64,000 nucleotides of DNA, from NCBI GenBank assembly GCA_029212785.1, contig JARGOG010000013.1, positions 18,776 to 82,775 on the forward strand, read 5' to 3'. A model generated the notes under the pieces. It was given only the letters and a program-made list of their open reading frames with translations. It did no database searches and was not told the origin of the DNA. Position numbers and translations under genes: made by a program. Source of the stretch: Thalassobaculaceae bacterium. Its GTDB lineage: Bacteria; Pseudomonadota; Alphaproteobacteria; Thalassobaculales; Thalassobaculaceae. Of this stretch, positions 52,740 through 61,021 are shown piece after piece (within the stretch, counting starts at the first letter, position 1; each line of letters starts with the position of its first letter).

Positions 52740-53801
52740 ATGGCCGACGAAATGGGCGTGGCCCTGATCGCCGGCGTGTCCGGAATTGTCGGACGCGGCA
52801 TCGCCACGCGCTTGCTGGATGCGGGATGGCGGGTGATCGGCCTGTCGCGCACTCCGCCGCTCCCCGGCATCGAGGGGCTGGAGCATGTGCCGGCCGACCT
52901 GACCGACGCGACGGCGATGCGACAGGCCCTGGCGCAGGCGGGCAGCGCCGTTACCCATATCTTCTACGCCGGCCGTGCGCCGGACCCCGATCCGCAGGCC
53001 GAGGCGGCGCGGAACACAGCGATGCTGGTGAACACCGTCGACGCGGTACGGGCCGCCGGCGGCCCGCTGGTCCATGTCCATGCGGTTCACGGCACCAAGT
53101 GGTACGGGAGCCATGTCGGACCGTTCAAGACGCCGGCGGCGGAGGACGATTCCCGCTGCCCGGTGCCGAACTTCTATTTCGACCAGCATGACTGGCTGGA
53201 GGCAGAAGGGCCGCGGCAGGATTTCACCTGGTCCACGACCCGACCGCACCTGCTCACCGGCTTCTCGCTTGGCTATCCGCACAACATCACCAGTGTGATC
53301 GCGGTCCACGGCACGCTGTGCCGGCGGGCCGGTCGGGCGCTCACATTCCCCGGGACCCAGGGCCATTTCGATCGGGTGTCCCAGGTCACCGATATCGACC
53401 TTCTGGTCGATGCGATGCAGTGGTGCGCAACCACGCCGGCTGCCGCCAATCAGGCGTTCAACATCGTCAATGCCGACTATTTCCGCTGGAAGGATGTCTG
53501 GCCGGAGATAGCGGCCTTCTTCGAGGTGGAACCAGGCGGGGTGGCGCCTGAGAGCCTGACCGACGCTTTTGCGGGGGCTGCGGCGTCCTGGCGCGCGACG
53601 GCGGAGCGCGACGGGCTCAGCGAGCCGGACATCAACCGCATTGCCAGCGGCCCCTATGGCGACGGGACTTTCGCTGCGACCTGGGACGACATGTCGTCCA
53701 CGGTGAAGATCCGGCGCGCCGGGTTCGATCGGGTGTATTCCTGCCGGGACAGTCTGCTCGGCGCCTTAGCGGCGTATCGGAGTCACCGTGTCATCCCCTG
53801 A
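52740..53801 (+). CDS. PRISE-type SDR (progesterone 5-beta-reductase/iridoid-synthase-like) NAD(P)H reductase
   Basis: The 353-residue extended SDR has a Gly motif ALIAGVSGIVGRGIATRLLDAGWRVIGLSR. Two PRISE-specific segments are VHAVHGTKWYGSHVGPFKTPA (Lys of G-x-K-x-Y) and CPVPNFYFDQHDWL (catalytic Tyr in N-F-Y). STTRPHLLTGFSLGYPHNITSVIAVHG lies after. PRISE enzymes reduce enones such as progesterone or 8-oxogeranial. The bacterial substrate is unknown. GGGAGGA precedes the ATG. The last 36 bases overlap the 3' end of the acetyltransferase gene (convergent). Confidence 0.85.
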   Translation: MADEMGVALIAGVSGIVGRGIATRLLDAGWRVIGLSRTPPLPGIEGLEHVPADLTDATAMRQALAQAGSAVTHIFYAGRAPDPDPQAEAARNTAMLVNTVDAVRAAGGPLVHVHAVHGTKWYGSHVGPFKTPAAEDDSRCPVPNFYFDQHDWLEAEGPRQDFTWSTTRPHLLTGFSLGYPHNITSVIAVHGTLCRRAGRALTFPGTQGHFDRVSQVTDIDLLVDAMQWCATTPAAANQAFNIVNADYFRWKDVWPEIAAFFEVEPGGVAPESLTDAFAGAAASWRATAERDGLSEPDINRIASGPYGDGTFAATWDDMSSTVKIRRAGFDRVYSCRDSLLGALAAYRSHRVIP

Positions 53802-54812
53802 CCCGGAGACCGTGTCGGACGGTGTCGGGCGCCGCCGCCGTGGCAGGGGCAGCCCGGCGAGGCGCGGGTCGGGCAGGTTCTCGACCCACTGGTCGAAAGG
53901 CGTGAAGCCGGCCTTCTGATAGGTGCCGATGGCGCGGGGGTGGTCCAGATCGCAGGTATGGACCCAGAGCCGCTCCGTCGGGCCGGTCCAGGCGATGTCG
54001 ATGACGGTGTCCAGCAGGTAGCGGCCGACGCCGCGGCCGATGAATTCCGGGATCAGTCCGAAATAGGCGAGTTCGACGGTGCCGCCGCCCTCCCGCCGGT
54101 CGATCTCTCCGTATCCCGCCGGCGCGCCATCGACATGCAGGACGTAGATCTCGACCTTCGGGTCGGTGATGTGGCCGAGCAGCTCTGCATCGCCCATCAG
54201 CCGCCGCGACACCCAGGTCCAGTCGCCGCCGACGGTATTGTAGAGATAGCGGTAGAAGGACAGCGTCGGCGGCTCGGCGCGGATCAGGGCGGTCCGGCTA
54301 CCGGCGGGTGGATGCGGCGCCGGACGGGTCGGCCGGTTCAGCATCTCCAGCGCGGTGACGACGGTATCGACCGTACCGAGGCCGATCGCCGGGGCATCGG
54401 CGAACGGCTTGCTCATGACCACCCGCGGCTCCTCGTTCCAGCCCAGACGGGCATAGAAATCGCGGACCTGGACATTGGTGTCGCGGATCAGCAGTTCGGC
54501 CTTGGGAACGCCGCGCGCCTTCATCCAGGCTTCGGCGGCCTCCAGGACCCGATGGCCCATGCCCTTGCGCTGACGGCTGGGATCGACGGCGACGTAATAG
54601 ACCCATCCACGGTGCCCGTCATAGCCGACCATGACCGAAGCGACGACCTTGCCCAGAACGTCGGCGACCAGGATGTCGGCGTCGGGGGCCCGGCGGGCGG
54701 ACTCGATGTCCCGTCGCGGATCGTTGTGCGGGACCAGCAGGCCGCAGCGTTCCCACAAGGCGACGACCCCGTCGACGTCGCCGTCTTCGATCGATCGAAA
54801 GTCCAGACTCAC
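53766..54812 (-). CDS. Tandem GNAT N-acetyltransferase
   Basis: The 348-residue protein contains two GNAT domains. The first (about 1-145) has VYYVAVDPSRQRKGMGHRVLEAAEAWMKARGVPKAELLIRDTNVQVRDFYARLGW, a YpeA/RimI-like motif A. The second (about 170-320) has VELAYFGLIPEFIGRGVGRYLLDTVIDIAW and TYQKAGFTPFDQW. The tail is basic. The GTG start forms a GTGA overlap with the sseA stop, so translation is coupled to that gene. The substrates are unknown. Two complete acetyl-CoA motifs suggest either two activities or one regulatory domain. Confidence 0.85.
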   Translation of the reverse strand: MSLDFRSIEDGDVDGVVALWERCGLLVPHNDPRRDIESARRAPDADILVADVLGKVVASVMVGYDGHRGWVYYVAVDPSRQRKGMGHRVLEAAEAWMKARGVPKAELLIRDTNVQVRDFYARLGWNEEPRVVMSKPFADAPAIGLGTVDTVVTALEMLNRPTRPAPHPPAGSRTALIRAEPPTLSFYRYLYNTVGGDWTWVSRRLMGDAELLGHITDPKVEIYVLHVDGAPAGYGEIDRREGGGTVELAYFGLIPEFIGRGVGRYLLDTVIDIAWTGPTERLWVHTCDLDHPRAIGTYQKAGFTPFDQWVENLPDPRLAGLPLPRRRRPTPSDTVSGSGDDTVTPIRR

Positions 54813-55669
54813 GAGGCGTCTGCCGGTCCCGTGTCGATGGGCGTGTCGGGTCGCGAGCCCCAATCGGACCAGGAGCCGTCATAAACAGCCATGTCCGGAT
54901 GACCCAGACGGTAGGCGGCGAGCGCAATGATGCAGGCGGTCACGCCGGAGCCGCAGGAGGAGATCGTCGGCTTGGACGGGTCGATCCTGACGTCCTTGAA
55001 TTTCGCCACGAGCGCATCGGTGTCCAGCGCGGTCTTGGTGTCCTTGTTCGTCATCTCGCTGCTCGGCATGGACCGAGAGCCCGGGATATGGCCGGAGCGC
55101 ATGCCCGGGCGCGGTTCCGGTTCGTCGCCGGTGAAACGGCCGGCCGGGCGGGCATCGACGATTTGCATGGTGCCGTCCTTGACCGCCGCCAACACATCGT
55201 CGCGCGACTTCACCAATTCCGGGCGGAACGTCGCCTCGAAGCGGGTCGCCGGCCGCGCCTTGGCCGGACCGGTCTCCATCGGCCGGGCCTCCGCCTGCCA
55301 TTTCGGCATGCCGCCGTCGAGCACGGCCACCTTGTCGTGGCCGAACAGCCGGAACATCCACCAGGTGCGGGCGGAGGACTGCATGCCGTAGACGTCATAG
55401 GCGACGACCAGGGTCTCGCTATCGATTCCAAGGGCGCTCGCCGCCTTGGCGAAGGCGTCGGCGCTCGGGATCATGTGGGGCAGGGGATCGTCCGGATCGC
55501 AGACCGTGTCGATGTCGAAGCGCTGGGCGCCGGGGACGTGACCTTCCGGAAACTCCGCGTCGGCGTCGCGCTTGGCGGTCGGCAGATGGTAGGTGCCGTC
55601 GAGAACCACGACCTTCGGGTCATTCAGGTGGTCGGCCAGCCAGGCGGTGGTGACGAGTGCGTCGGTCAT
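54809..55669 (-). CDS. sseA: 3-mercaptopyruvate / thiosulfate sulfurtransferase
   Basis: The 286-residue tandem rhodanese has an inactive N-terminal repeat (VVLDGTYHLPTAKRDADAEFPEGHVPGAQRFDID) and an active C-terminal repeat with Cys239 in CGSGVTA, the 3-mercaptopyruvate sulfurtransferase loop (rhodaneses proper have CRKGVTA). It transfers sulfur from 3-mercaptopyruvate to thiol acceptors or cyanide. The start at 55669 follows GAGGAAAT. It begins 14 bases after cysK, suggesting that one operon links cysteine synthesis with cysteine-derived sulfur transfer. Confidence 0.92.
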   Translation of the reverse strand: MTDALVTTAWLADHLNDPKVVVLDGTYHLPTAKRDADAEFPEGHVPGAQRFDIDTVCDPDDPLPHMIPSADAFAKAASALGIDSETLVVAYDVYGMQSSARTWWMFRLFGHDKVAVLDGGMPKWQAEARPMETGPAKARPATRFEATFRPELVKSRDDVLAAVKDGTMQIVDARPAGRFTGDEPEPRPGMRSGHIPGSRSMPSSEMTNKDTKTALDTDALVAKFKDVRIDPSKPTISSCGSGVTACIIALAAYRLGHPDMAVYDGSWSDWGSRPDTPIDTGPADAS

Positions 55670-55683
55670 CTTTTCATTTCCTC

Positions 55684-56688
55684 TCAGGCGTCCAGCCAAG
55701 CCGGAACGGGCAGGTTCTTCTCGCGCAGGAAGGCCGGATTGAACAGCTTCGACTGATAGCGCGCACCACCGTCGCACAGGATGGTGACGATGGTGTGGCC
55801 CGGCCCCATGTGCTCGGCCAGCTTGATCGCACCCATGACGTTGATGCCGCTCGAGCCGCCGAGGCAGAGGCCTTCCTCCTTCAACAGGTCGAACACCACC
55901 GGCAGGGCTTCGTCGTCGCTGACCTGGAACGGGACATCGACGACGATGTCCTCGAGATTCGCGGTGATCCGACCTTGTCCGATACCCTCGGTGATCGAGC
56001 CGCCTTCGGCCTTCAACTCACCATGGGCATAGTAGCCGAAGATCGCGCTGCCCATCGGGTCGGCGAGACCGATCTGGACGTCCTTGTTCCGCTCCTTCAG
56101 CGCCAGGCTGATGCCGCCCAGCGTGCCGCCGCTGCCGACGGAGCAGATGAAACCGTCGACCTTGCCGTCGGTCTGCTCCCAGATCTCGGGCCCCGTTGTC
56201 TCGTAGTGGCCCTTGCGGTTGGCGACGTTGTCGAACTGGTTGGCCCAGATCGCGCCGTTCTCCTCCTTCGCCGCGATCTCCTCGGCTAAGCGGCCCGAAT
56301 AACGCACGTAGTTGTTCGGGTCCTTGTACGGCACCGCCGGAACCAAGCGGAGATCGGCGCCACACAGCCGCAGCATGTCCTTCTTCTCCTGGCTCTGGGT
56401 CTCCGGCATGACAATGACGCTGCGGTAACCGAGCGCGTTGCCGACCAGCGACAGGCCGATGCCGGTATTGCCGGCAGTACCCTCGACAATCACTCCGCCC
56501 GGACGCAGAAGGCCCTTCGCCTCGGCATCGCGCACGATGGCGAGAGCCGCGCGGTCCTTGACCGAGCCGCCGGGATTGAGGAACTCGGCCTTGCCGAGGA
56601 TGGTGCAGCCGGTTCGCTCCGACGCTGCCTTGAGCTTGATCAGGGGCGTATTGCCGATTGCGCCGATGAAACCGTCACGCACGTCCAT
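55684..56688 (-). CDS. cysK: Cysteine synthase A (O-acetylserine sulfhydrylase)
   Basis: The 334-residue fold-type II PLP enzyme has Lys44 in NPGGSVKDRAAL (PLP Schiff base), VEGTAGNTGIGLSLV, VGSGGTLGGISLALKE and EGLCLGGSSGINV. It makes L-cysteine from O-acetylserine and sulfide. It is first in the minus-strand operon cysK-sseA-GNAT. Confidence 0.93.
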   Translation of the reverse strand: MDVRDGFIGAIGNTPLIKLKAASERTGCTILGKAEFLNPGGSVKDRAALAIVRDAEAKGLLRPGGVIVEGTAGNTGIGLSLVGNALGYRSVIVMPETQSQEKKDMLRLCGADLRLVPAVPYKDPNNYVRYSGRLAEEIAAKEENGAIWANQFDNVANRKGHYETTGPEIWEQTDGKVDGFICSVGSGGTLGGISLALKERNKDVQIGLADPMGSAIFGYYAHGELKAEGGSITEGIGQGRITANLEDIVVDVPFQVSDDEALPVVFDLLKEEGLCLGGSSGINVMGAIKLAEHMGPGHTIVTILCDGGARYQSKLFNPAFLREKNLPVPAWLDA

Positions 56689-56854
56689 AGGGTCGTCTCC
56701 GTCCGTCAGCTTCTGGCCGGCGCGGATCGCACCGAACTCGTTGCCGCGAGCCTAGCCGGACCGGACGCCGGGATAAAGTAGGGCCAGCGCCCGTGCGGGC
56801 GCCGGCTGGTCAATACTGTGATCGCCGTTCCGCACGACGGAGCCGGCGACTGCG

Positions 56855-57619
56855 TCAGGCGCGGCTGATCGAGACGCCGCCGTCGGCCAGCATCGCGGTG
56901 CCGGTGACGAATCCGGCATCATCGCCCGCGAGATACAGGGCGGAATGGGCGATTTCCCGCGGGTCGGCGATCCGCTTCAGCGCGTGCAGTCCGGCGACAT
57001 AGCTCCGGGCCTCGGGCGTATCGGCAACCGAGGCCCCCATCGGCGTGTCGGTGCCGCCGGGCAGCAAGGCGTTCACCCGGATGCCCTGGGCGCCGTATTC
57101 CGCGGCGAGCACCTTGGCCAGGCCGATCACGCCGGCCTTGCTGGCGCCATAGGCCGCCATGCCGGCCAGACCGACGGTGTAGCCGACGAAGGACGAGGTG
57201 AAGATCACCGACCCGCGTCCACGCTCGGTCATGGCCCGGATCTGATGCTTGGCGGCGAGGAAGGCGCTGGTCAGGTTGACGGCGATCGTGTCGTCCCAGT
57301 CGGCGATATCAAGTCCGACCGCCGGCCCGAGCGTGCCGAGGGTTCCGGCATTGTTGAGCGCGATGTCGAGTCCGCCGAACCGGTCGATGGCGACGGCGAC
57401 CGCATCTCGGGAGCAGGATTCGTCGCGGACGTCGCCGGCCACGGCGATGGCGGTACCGCCTGCCGCTTCGATCTCCTTGATCAGGCTGTCGAGCAGGTCC
57501 TGGCGGCGGGCGACGGCGACGATCCGGGCGCCGCGCTCGGCGAAGAGCAGGGCGGCGGCGCGTCCGATGCCGGAGCTGGCGCCGGTGACGATGGCGGTTC
57601 TGTCGATGAGTTGGGTCAT
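56855..57619 (-). CDS. SDR family oxidoreductase
   Basis: The 254-residue classical short-chain dehydrogenase has TAIVTGASSGIGRAAALLFAERGARIV (TGxxxGxG), NNAGTLG, catalytic Ser in SVIFTSSFVGYTVG, and the Tyr/Lys pair in YGASKAGVIGL. It is NAD(P)-dependent with an unknown hydroxy or keto substrate. AAGGAT lies before the ATG at 57619; an upstream frame is not protein-like. It is separated from cysK by 166 bases. Confidence 0.92.
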   Translation of the reverse strand: MTQLIDRTAIVTGASSGIGRAAALLFAERGARIVAVARRQDLLDSLIKEIEAAGGTAIAVAGDVRDESCSRDAVAVAIDRFGGLDIALNNAGTLGTLGPAVGLDIADWDDTIAVNLTSAFLAAKHQIRAMTERGRGSVIFTSSFVGYTVGLAGMAAYGASKAGVIGLAKVLAAEYGAQGIRVNALLPGGTDTPMGASVADTPEARSYVAGLHALKRIADPREIAHSALYLAGDDAGFVTGTAMLADGGVSISRA

Positions 57620-57736
57620 GAAGCATCCTTCCAGATCAGCGGGGGGGGGCGGATTGGAGGCGAGCTTCCTGTGGAACGGGTGGGCCGGATATCCGTGGCT
57701 TGCGGTCACGGTGGGGGAGCGACGGGCCGTCGACGG

Positions 57737-58273
57737 TTACGCGCCGCTCTCTGCCAGTTTGGCGAGACGGGGGCCGAGCAACCGGTAGTACATCTTCTCG
57801 CTTTTCAGCAGCGGGCCCATGGCCTCGTAGAAGCTGCGGGCCTTGTCGTTCCAGGGATCGGCTGTCCAGTCGAGTTGGGTCACACCGCGCTCGACGCAGA
57901 TCTCGGCAAGCCGGACCATCAATTTGCGTCCGATGCCGGCGGTCCGCGCCTTACGGGTGACGAACAGGTCCTGGATGAAGATCGCGCTCTGGCAGTTGGC
58001 GAGGGCGAAGGTTTCGTTGAACGCCAGGAACCCGACCGCCCGATCGGCACCGACGGCCATCAGAATCTCGACCGTCGGCGGTTCGCGGAACGCCTTGTCG
58101 GCGATCACATGCGCCATGTAGGAGCGTTGGTAGTGGACCGGCAGGGAGTAGAATGCGAGCAGCTCCTGGCTCAGCAGGGCGAGCGCGTCGGCATCGGCCG
58201 GAGTGGCGAAGCGGATTTCGACCGGCGCCGCGTCACGGGCGCCGAAGGCTGCCGCTTCCTCCTCAACCGCCAT
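57737..58273 (-). CDS. GNAT family N-acetyltransferase
   Basis: The 178-residue single-domain GNAT has IRFATPADADALALLSQELLAFYSLPVHYQ, then FIQDLFVTRKARTAGIGRKLMVRLAEICVERGVTQLDWTADPWNDKARSFYEAMG as the acetyl-CoA binding core. The 'DxNDxA..FY' stretch is typical of amine acetyltransferases such as diamine acetyltransferase relatives. The substrate is not determined. It is divergent from the hydrolase-OsmC gene by 45 bases. Confidence 0.9.
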   Translation of the reverse strand: MAVEEEAAAFGARDAAPVEIRFATPADADALALLSQELLAFYSLPVHYQRSYMAHVIADKAFREPPTVEILMAVGADRAVGFLAFNETFALANCQSAIFIQDLFVTRKARTAGIGRKLMVRLAEICVERGVTQLDWTADPWNDKARSFYEAMGPLLKSEKMYYRLLGPRLAKLAESGA

Positions 58274-58318
58274 GTGGTAGAACCCCCATCAGTCCCCCGC
58301 CAACCAATGAGATCGACC

Positions 58319-59587
58319 ATGGCTGTGCGTACGGAAAGTGTCAACTTCACCGGGGCGTTGGGAGATTCGCTCGCGGCCAGGATCGATCGTCCGGCCGGGC
58401 CGATCCGCGGATACGCGCTGTTCGCGCACTGTTTCACCTGCTCCAAGGACCTTGTCGCCGCCCGGCGCATCGCCTCCGGTCTCGCCGAGCGCGGGATCGC
58501 CGTGCTGCGATTCGACTTCACCGGGCTCGGTCACAGCGACGGCGAGTTCGCCAACACGACCTTCGCCTCCAATGTCGAGGATCTGGTCGCCGCGGCCGAC
58601 TACATGGCGGCCACCCTGGCGGCACCGGAGATCCTGGTCGGCCATTCGCTTGGCGGTGCTGCGGTGCTCGCCGCCGCCGGACGGATACCGGCGGTCAAGG
58701 GCGTGGCCACCATCGGTGCGCCGTCGGATCCGCTGCACGTCCTGCATAACTTCGGCGCCCGGCTGGAGACGATCGAGCGGGACGGGGAGGCGGATGTCGA
58801 GCTCGGCGGCCGGACTTTCCGCGTGCGCCGGTCCTTCATCGAAGATCTGAAGGATCACCGCCTGGTCGACATGGTCGCTCGGCTGCGCAAAGACCTGCTG
58901 ATCTTCCACGCCCCGCTCGACGAGACCGTCGGCATCGCCAACGCGACCGAGATCTTCGTTGCCGCCATGCATCCGAAGAGTTTCGTCTCCCTCGACAAGG
59001 CGGACCACCTGCTGAGCCGCAAGTCGGACAGCGATTACGTCGCCGCCGTGCTGTCGGGATGGGCCGAGCGGTTCCTGCCGGATGCGCCGACGACCGGGCC
59101 GCGGGCAAAGGAGGGCGAGGTCGTCGTCGCCGACGCCGGCGATGGCCTGTTTCCCCAGTGGATCGCGGCTGGCCCGCTGCACCGGATGCGGGCCGATGAG
59201 CCGATTTCGGTTGGCGGCACGGATACCGGCCCCGGCCCCTACGACCTGCTGCTCGCCGCTCTCGGTGCCTGCACCAATATGACGGTGAAGATGTATGCCG
59301 ACCGAAAAGGCTGGAGCCTGGACCGCCTGGAAACCCATCTCCGCCATGCCAAGATCCATGCGGAGGATTGCGCAACCTGCGAGACCCGGGCTGGCAAGGT
59401 CGACCGGATCGACCGTCATCTGGTGATCGAAGGCCCGCTCGACGCCGTGCAGAAGGCGAAGCTGCGAGAGATCGCCGACAAATGCCCGGTACACCGGACC
59501 CTGCATTCCGAAATCTCGATCGTGACGACCATGGCTGGTGACGAAACGGTCGGGGAGGCGACCGACGGTGAAGAGGTAGGGCGATGA
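58319..59587 (+). CDS. Bifunctional alpha/beta-hydrolase + OsmC domain protein
   Basis: The 422-residue fusion has residues 1-255 as an alpha/beta-hydrolase (nucleophile Ser110 in GHSLGGAA, probable Asp201 in PLDETVG and His230 in KADHLL). Residues about 285-405 are an OsmC-like peroxidase domain with Cys318 in GACTNMTVKMYADRKGW and Cys389 in DKCPVHRTL. OsmC proteins reduce organic hydroperoxides via this Cys pair. An in-frame ATG at 58307 is an alternative; neither has a strong ribosome site. The stop overlaps the SixA-like gene (ATGA), giving coupled translation. Confidence 0.9.
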   Translation: MAVRTESVNFTGALGDSLAARIDRPAGPIRGYALFAHCFTCSKDLVAARRIASGLAERGIAVLRFDFTGLGHSDGEFANTTFASNVEDLVAAADYMAATLAAPEILVGHSLGGAAVLAAAGRIPAVKGVATIGAPSDPLHVLHNFGARLETIERDGEADVELGGRTFRVRRSFIEDLKDHRLVDMVARLRKDLLIFHAPLDETVGIANATEIFVAAMHPKSFVSLDKADHLLSRKSDSDYVAAVLSGWAERFLPDAPTTGPRAKEGEVVVADAGDGLFPQWIAAGPLHRMRADEPISVGGTDTGPGPYDLLLAALGACTNMTVKMYADRKGWSLDRLETHLRHAKIHAEDCATCETRAGKVDRIDRHLVIEGPLDAVQKAKLREIADKCPVHRTLHSEISIVTTMAGDETVGEATDGEEVGR

Positions 59588-60072
59588 TCACCCTACACCT
59601 GCTGCGCCACGCCAAGTCCGACTGGGACGGCGGCGAGCCGGATCACGACCGCCCACTTGCCCCAAGGGGAGAGCGGGCCGCTGCCGCCATGGCGACCTAT
59701 TGCCGTCAGCAGGGGATCGCGCCGGACTATATCCTGTGCTCCACCGCCCGGCGCACCCTCGACACCCTGGCGATCCTGCGCGACGGCCTGCCGGACCGGG
59801 TGAGTGTCGAGACGACACGGGATATCTACGAGATCGGCGCCGCGCAGATCGTGGCCCGTTTGAAGATGATCCCGGTCCAGGCGCGGGTCGCCCTGGTGGT
59901 GGGCCATAATCCGGGCATGGAAGATACCGTCCGGCTGCTGACAGGCGCCGGCGTCGCCCCGAAATTTCCGACCTGCGGGCTTGCCACCCTGGAAAGCGCT
60001 TCCGGCTGGGCCGCTCTCGGTCCGCGTTGCGCCGAACTTCGCCGCTTCGTGACGCCGAAGGACCTGGTCTAA
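59584..60072 (+). CDS. sixA: Histidine phosphatase family protein (SixA-like)
   Basis: The 162-residue phosphatase has LHLLRHAKSDW (RHG-type phospho-His motif at the N-terminus), CSTARRTLDTLAILRD, and the conserved second His in VALVVGHNPGMEDTVRLL. SixA removes phosphate from Hpt domains or PtsN-pathway proteins; substrates in alphaproteobacteria are varied. It is translationally coupled to the hydrolase-OsmC gene. A GC-rich stem-loop (60150-60185) lies in the following intergenic region. Confidence 0.9.
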   Translation: MITLHLLRHAKSDWDGGEPDHDRPLAPRGERAAAAMATYCRQQGIAPDYILCSTARRTLDTLAILRDGLPDRVSVETTRDIYEIGAAQIVARLKMIPVQARVALVVGHNPGMEDTVRLLTGAGVAPKFPTCGLATLESASGWAALGPRCAELRRFVTPKDLV

Positions 60073-60382
60073 CGGCGGTCGGGCCCGTCGCGGCAAAGCG
60101 CGCCGGCTCGAAAGTTCTACCGATCCTAATCCCCCCGCCCCAAATGCCTGCCCGGTCGCGCCGTCAAATTGGCGCGACGCCGGGCGGCTGCGAGGTCGCC
60201 CGGTATGCGGGCGACGATCGTGGCCGGCATTGGCCGCCCCCTCAGCTTCTCAGCGAAAGGTAGTGTTTTCGGGTGATGTCCCGGGCCGGTCTCCCATGGA
60301 TCTTCGGATCCCCGGTTCCGGCGCGTCGCTTTGTGAAACCTAGCGACGGCTCGCCATAGCCGCGGGCCGCGGGGAGAAACCG
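60073..60382. other. 310-base intergenic region with a stem-loop
   Basis: No gene is apparent. A long imperfect hairpin (GCCCGGTCGCGCC / GGCGCGACGCCGGGC, 60150-60185, one bulge) may end the OsmC-sixA transcript, though no T-run follows. The rest must include the promoter of the gene at 60383; I see no clear -35/-10. Confidence 0.5.
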
Positions 60383-61021
60383 ATGAGCAATCTACTCACT
60401 GAAACGAACGCGTTCGTCCAGCATCTCGACCTGGAACTCATTCACCATGGCGGGTTCGACACGCTGGAAGCCCTCGACATGGACCGGGGCGGGCAGCCGG
60501 TGTTCAAGGGGTTCACGCCTGCGGTGTCGCCTGACGGGTTCTGGATCGAGGCGCGCCTCCATGGGCGGCCGATCGCCACGTACGGTGCCTATCCGATGAT
60601 CCTCTCCGACAACCTGACCAGTCACATCGAACTGGAAGGCTGGTACCCGTGCGACAACGAGAGTTGGCGGGTGACCGGATCGGCGCGGTCGCTGACCGAC
60701 AGAATCACCGACATGGCGGTGTTCTCCGGCGGCATCGTGGTGACGCCGGACATGCGCAAGACCGAGATCTCGCGGATGCTGGTCTGGATGCTGCCGATGG
60801 TCGGCCGATCCCTGGGCATCGACCGGTGGGCCGCCCGGCACTTCGTCTTCATGGTGAAGCCGAACATTCCCGGTCTCGGCGTGCGGTTCCGTCCCGAACG
60901 GTTGGAGCCGGAGGTCGAATGGGTCCGGGACGGAGCGGCTTTCGGACTGCCGAGACTGTTCGGCTACGCATCACAGGCCTTCGCGCAACGCCAGGCCGAT
61001 GAGTTCAGGCGGTCGTTGTAA
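60383..61021 (+). CDS. Uncharacterised protein, possible GNAT-fold
   Basis: I do not recognise this 212-residue protein. The centre FSGGIVVTPDMRKTEISRMLVWMLPMVGRSLGI resembles the beta4-alpha3 acetyl-CoA region of GNAT proteins (V-x-P-x-x-R, then a long helix) but lacks the Gly-rich loop. Earlier ITDMAVFSGG and PDGFWIEARLHGRPIATYGAYPMIL would form the preceding strands. GGGGAG gives a good ribosome site. Its last 17 bases overlap the 3' end of a convergent HTH gene, which might be functionally linked. An acyltransferase or autoinducer-synthase relation is conceivable, not shown. Confidence 0.75.
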   Translation: MSNLLTETNAFVQHLDLELIHHGGFDTLEALDMDRGGQPVFKGFTPAVSPDGFWIEARLHGRPIATYGAYPMILSDNLTSHIELEGWYPCDNESWRVTGSARSLTDRITDMAVFSGGIVVTPDMRKTEISRMLVWMLPMVGRSLGIDRWAARHFVFMVKPNIPGLGVRFRPERLEPEVEWVRDGAAFGLPRLFGYASQAFAQRQADEFRRSL

